The notes under the pieces are model-generated. The model was not told the origin of the DNA, ran no database searches, and worked only from the letters and a program-made list of their open reading frames with translations. Below, piece after piece: positions 60,778 to 64,000 of a stretch of DNA of 64,000 nt. The DNA lies in the NCBI RefSeq assembly GCF_026151335.1, contig NZ_JAMQPP010000001.1, one strand, 5' to 3'. This DNA comes from Leptospira_A soteropolitanensis (GTDB lineage: Bacteria > Spirochaetota > Leptospiria > Leptospirales > Leptospiraceae). Position 1 is the first letter of the stretch. Each line of letters begins with the position of its first letter. The translations under genes were made by a program, and so were the position numbers.

Positions 60778-62604
60778 TTGCAAACACCTGACCGACCTAA
60801 GTCAAAAAATCTCCGTGTCCTCTCTAAAACTTTTTCTTATTTAAAACCTTACAGGTTCCAAATGGCCCTCTCTTCTTTTGCCTTACTTTTTACGGCCGGG
60901 GTAACGTTGGGACTTGGACAAGGATTACGACATTTGGTCGATGCAGGATTTTCTGCGCGATCCAAACAAGAATTAGGTTACTCACTTGCCTTTATTATTT
61001 TAGTGGGAATCTTTCTTGCGATCGGAACTTACATTCGTCATTATACAGTTTCTTGGATCGGGGAAAGAGTGGCCTCTGACATTCGAAGAGACGTATTCAA
61101 ACATATCATCTTCATCCATCCTAGCTTTTTCGAAGTTAATTCACCTGGTGAAATCCAATCACGAATCACAACCGATACTACACTTATCCAAACTGTCATT
61201 GGATCTTCCGCATCCATTGCCCTTCGTAATGTTTTGATGTTTGTTGGAGGGATCATTTTTCTTTTTATCACAAATGCAAAACTCACAATGATCGTTCTTT
61301 TGAGTGTTCCCTTCATTGTGTTTCCCATTTTGTTCTATGGAAAAAAAGTTAGAAATTTGTCTCGGACAACTCAGGACAAAATTGCAAGTATTGGAACTTA
61401 TGTAAGTGAATCTCTTCTCAATATAAAAATCCTCCAGTCTTTTCATCACCAAGATGAGGACATTCAAAAATTTTCCAACACAGTTGAGGCAGCTTTCGAT
61501 GTGGCTGTAGCTCGCATCAAACAAAGAGCTCTACTAATCGGAGCTGTCATTTTATTTATCCTAACAGGAATTAGTGTGATGCTTTGGATTGGTGGGACAG
61601 ATGTACTCGAAGGAAAAATAACCGGCGGGGAACTTATCGCATTTTCCTTTTATGCAATCATGGTTGCCAATAGTGTCGGTGCTGTTTCCGAAGTTCTTGG
61701 TGATTTGCAAAGGGCAGCCGGTGCTACCGAACGATTGATGGAACTACTTTTATCCGAATCAGAAATTAAAGATCCAAAATTTCCAATGCCTATCACAGAA
61801 GTATTTCATTTAATGGATGGAAATGGATCACTTTCCTTTAATGTCTCTTCTAAACAAAAAGGACTAAAAATCAATTTAGAGCATTTAGAGTTTTCGTATC
61901 CATCAAGGCCTGAACATAAAGCCATTCGAGGGATCCACTTAGAAATTCCAGCAAACAAAACCACAGCTCTTGTTGGTCCATCCGGTGGTGGAAAAAGTAC
62001 ACTCTTTGAACTAATCCTCAGGTTCTACGATCCCACTTCAGGAAAGATTTTAATCGAAGGTGTAGACCTGAAAGATTTAACTTTAAAAGATTTGCGCTCT
62101 CTCATAGGATTTGTTCCGCAACAACCCATCCTCTTTAGTGGAACTTTGCGAGAGAATATTGCCTATGGAAAACCAAATGCAAGTTTTGAAGAAATTGAAA
62201 AAGCAGCAACAAGTGCCTATGTCACAGAATTTCTAAACCAACTTCCTGATGGATACGAAACCAATTTAGGACATTTAGGAACAAGACTCTCCGGCGGACA
62301 AAAACAAAGAATCGCCATTGCAAGGGCCATCCTCCGCAATCCAAGAATTCTTTTATTAGATGAAGCAACTTCTGCTCTCGATTCTGAATCAGAACAAATG
62401 ATTAAGAGTGCTCTGGATTTTTTAGTGAAGGAAAGAACAACAATTATGATTGCTCATCGACTTTCCACGGTTGTGAAATCAGATCAAATTGTTGTGATTA
62501 AGGAAGGGGAGATTGAGTCCGTCGGAACCCATGACGAACTCATCAAAAAAAGCGAATTGTATGAACGATTGGCGAAATTACAATTTCACACCGAGCTGCT
62601 CTAA
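60778..62604 (+). CDS. MsbA-type ABC exporter
   Basis: 608 residues from TTG 60778 (AAGGA about eight bases upstream). Six-helix TMD (about 25-310) followed by an ATPase: Walker A GPSGGGKST near 400, Q-loop FVPQQPILFSG, signature LSGGQKQRIAIARAIL, Walker B ILLLDEATSALDSES, H-loop IAHRLSTV. A lipid A/phospholipid flippase or a drug exporter; the homodimer type is likely. Its 3' end overlaps the convergent parB by 27 bases. Confidence 0.9.
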   Translation: MQTPDRPKSKNLRVLSKTFSYLKPYRFQMALSSFALLFTAGVTLGLGQGLRHLVDAGFSARSKQELGYSLAFIILVGIFLAIGTYIRHYTVSWIGERVASDIRRDVFKHIIFIHPSFFEVNSPGEIQSRITTDTTLIQTVIGSSASIALRNVLMFVGGIIFLFITNAKLTMIVLLSVPFIVFPILFYGKKVRNLSRTTQDKIASIGTYVSESLLNIKILQSFHHQDEDIQKFSNTVEAAFDVAVARIKQRALLIGAVILFILTGISVMLWIGGTDVLEGKITGGELIAFSFYAIMVANSVGAVSEVLGDLQRAAGATERLMELLLSESEIKDPKFPMPITEVFHLMDGNGSLSFNVSSKQKGLKINLEHLEFSYPSRPEHKAIRGIHLEIPANKTTALVGPSGGGKSTLFELILRFYDPTSGKILIEGVDLKDLTLKDLRSLIGFVPQQPILFSGTLRENIAYGKPNASFEEIEKAATSAYVTEFLNQLPDGYETNLGHLGTRLSGGQKQRIAIARAILRNPRILLLDEATSALDSESEQMIKSALDFLVKERTTIMIAHRLSTVVKSDQIVVIKEGEIESVGTHDELIKKSELYERLAKLQFHTELL

Positions 62605-63474
62605 AATTCTTTCCATATCATTTAAGTTGGCGTAAGAAAAAACGATCTTACCTTTTCCACTCGTTTCATTGTGAGCCACTTCCACTTTGGAACTGAATTT
62701 GTTTCTGAGTTTGGATTCTAGTTTTACAATACTTGCATCTCGTTTATCAGCACCAAAAGAAGAGGACTTTGATTTTTTATCTGGATGTAATAGGTTAGAA
62801 ACAAAGTTCTCTACCTCTCTGACATTCCAGCCTTCTGCGATCACTTTCTGACCCACTTCTAATTGTTTTTTGGGATCAGGAATGGAGAGAAGGGGACGAG
62901 CTTGACCTTCCGAAAGTTTCCCTTCTTTCACCAAATCTTGTAATAATTTAGGAAGTGAAAGAAGACGAATTAAGTTAGAAATGGTAGCTCTGTTTTTTCC
63001 CACTCGGGTCGCAAGGTCAGTTACCTTTAATCCACGTTTGTCGATGATTGCTTGGTAAGCCAAAGCCTCATCCATAGGATTTAGATTTTCTCTTTGGATA
63101 TTTTCGATGAGCGCGAGTTCCATCATATCCGCTTCGGATAGATCACGAACTATTGCTGGAATTTTTGCAAAGCCAGCAAGTTTACATGCACGTAATCTTC
63201 TTTCTCCCGCTACCAAAAGAAATCCAGAACCCGAAGGATTTTTTTGTACAACGATTGGTTGGATCACTCCATGTTCTACAATCGTATTGGACAATTCTTG
63301 GATGGATACATCGGAGAATTGTTTTCTTGGTTGGTGTGGGTTTGGTAAAATTTCTGTGACTTTGATTTCTCGAAGACCGGTTTGTTCGTCTTTAGAAATC
63401 TCTACGTTGTTTTCATTTACTGGAATTAAATTCCCAAGACCTCTTCCTAAAACTTTACCTTTGCCGAGTGCCAT
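62578..63474 (-). CDS. parB: Chromosome-partitioning protein ParB
   Basis: 298 residues: N-terminal CTP-binding domain (LPNPHQPRKQFSD...; GERRLRACKLAG), ENIQRENLNPMDEA, the HTH (VTDLATRVGKNRATISNLIRLL) and LLSIPDPKKQLE, then a C-terminal dimer part. It loads on parS, clamps DNA and works with ParA. No parS site was found in the window. Stop 62578; four bases separate its start from the parA stop. Confidence 0.96.
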   Translation of the reverse strand: MALGKGKVLGRGLGNLIPVNENNVEISKDEQTGLREIKVTEILPNPHQPRKQFSDVSIQELSNTIVEHGVIQPIVVQKNPSGSGFLLVAGERRLRACKLAGFAKIPAIVRDLSEADMMELALIENIQRENLNPMDEALAYQAIIDKRGLKVTDLATRVGKNRATISNLIRLLSLPKLLQDLVKEGKLSEGQARPLLSIPDPKKQLEVGQKVIAEGWNVREVENFVSNLLHPDKKSKSSSFGADKRDASIVKLESKLRNKFSSKVEVAHNETSGKGKIVFSYANLNDMERILEQLGVKL

Positions 63475-63478
63475 AACT

Positions 63479-64000
63479 TTATGCCTTCCCTACAATTTCT
63501 TCCGCTAAACTTTTATAACTTTTTGCACCCACACCATCTGGATCATAGTAGTTGATCGGCTTTCCAAAAGAGGGTGCTTCTGATAATTTTACATTTCTTG
63601 GAATTACAGTTTCATAAACTTTCTCTTTGAAATAGTTACGAACATCTTCTGCAACTTGGTTTGCTAAGTTGGTTCGTTTGTCATACATAGTAAGGAGTAC
63701 ACCTTCGAGGGTAAGTGATGGATTCCATTGTGACTGTACAAGAGAAATGATACGCATTAATTGCGAAAGTCCCTCGAGTGCAAAGTACTCTGTTTGCAAA
63801 GTGATCATCACGGACTGAGAAGCACAAAGGGCATTGATCGTGAGAACACCAAGAGAAGGTGGACAATCAATTAAAATATAATCATAAGATTCTTTTACTG
63901 ATGCCAAAGCATCTTTCAATTTGAATTCCTTTCTTTCCATTCCAAGAAAATCCACTTCCAATCCTGAGAGGTTGATGTTGGAAGGAATGATATCCAAATT
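63479..64000 (-). CDS. parA: Chromosome-partitioning ATPase ParA (3' part)
   Basis: The frame is open to the window edge; the N-terminus with the Walker A lies outside. About 174 residues remain: LDIIPSNINLSGLE, YDYILIDCPPSLGVLTINAL, LQTEYFALEGLSQL, GVLLTMYDKRTNLANQVAEDVRNYF, and VIPRNVKLSEAPSFGKPI, as in the Soj/ParA family. Directly upstream of parB. Confidence 0.95.
   Translation of the reverse strand, partial: NLDIIPSNINLSGLEVDFLGMERKEFKLKDALASVKESYDYILIDCPPSLGVLTINALCASQSVMITLQTEYFALEGLSQLMRIISLVQSQWNPSLTLEGVLLTMYDKRTNLANQVAEDVRNYFKEKVYETVIPRNVKLSEAPSFGKPINYYDPDGVGAKSYKSLAEEIVGKA

Overview
The window looks like a chromosomal segment of a Leptospira-type spirochete, most likely a non-pathogenic (saprophytic-clade) species. 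Reasons: low G+C; many TTG and GTG starts; numerous lipoproteins with loose spirochaetal lipoboxes; a flagellar FliG; a plastid-type ferredoxin-NADP reductase, a DUF3015 protein, HmuY-like and TRL-like lipoproteins, and a membrane pyrophosphatase. The species is inference. There is no phage, insertion sequence or CRISPR array. Most of the window is core genome with short accessory blocks.

Layout. 1-2.6 kb: a TonB C-terminal fragment, a NusG paralogue, arabinose-5-phosphate isomerase and 3-dehydroquinate dehydratase, closed by a terminator. 2.6-6.4 kb (minus): a small envelope protein, a GMC oxidoreductase and a TPR protein. 6.4-11.1 kb: a two-domain amidase-fold lipoprotein, an M1 aminopeptidase and two TRL-like lipoproteins. 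11-21 kb: glycerophosphodiesterase, an HTH protein, FliG, TetR plus metallo-beta-lactamase fold protein, membrane proteins, an M23 peptidase and a GGDEF/EAL enzyme. 21.4-25.5 kb: a probable Fur-controlled haem/iron locus (lipoprotein, HmuY-like lipoprotein, TonB receptor, HExxH protein). 25.5-34 kb: DUF3015 protein, FNR plus PC4-like protein, VWA-STAS protein, QueE, SNF2 helicase and a dicarboxylate/amino-acid symporter. 34-37 kb: SGNH lipoprotein, outer-membrane protein and two more TRL-like lipoproteins. 37-48.6 kb: membrane pyrophosphatase, TPR protein, Acs, FolE, glycosyltransferase, BFD-like ferredoxin, cupin, two hydrolases and a 23S/tRNA uracil methyltransferase. 48.7-52.6 kb: a mixed tRNA/protein block (Ser-UGA, Ser-GCU, membrane protein, Arg-ACG, tadA, Ser-GGA), then dnaX-ybaB-recR. 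52.7-58.8 kb (minus): tatD-serS, then an OmpA/PD40 protein, a periplasmic binding protein and an outer-membrane barrel. 58.9-64 kb: degenerate M23 protein, bactofilin, YaaR-like protein and MsbA-type ABC exporter, converging with parB-parA.

What stands out. (1) tadA begins one nucleotide after the 3' end of tRNA-Arg(ACG), the tRNA that TadA modifies, and the preceding membrane-protein gene ends inside that same tRNA. (2) Four TRL-like lipoprotein genes lie in two clusters. (3) A HmuY/TonB haem-uptake locus has a Fur-box-like promoter, and similar sites precede the BFD ferredoxin and, weakly, the OmpA operon. (4) Several enzymes carry altered key residues: QueE with an expanded cysteine motif, an alpha/beta hydrolase with Asn at the nucleophile position, and an M23 protein that lost metal ligands and is coupled to bactofilin. 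(5) recR appears to use a CTG start. (6) Three 36-bp imperfect repeats lie upstream of the OmpA gene. All identifications come from reading motifs by eye; no database search was made.
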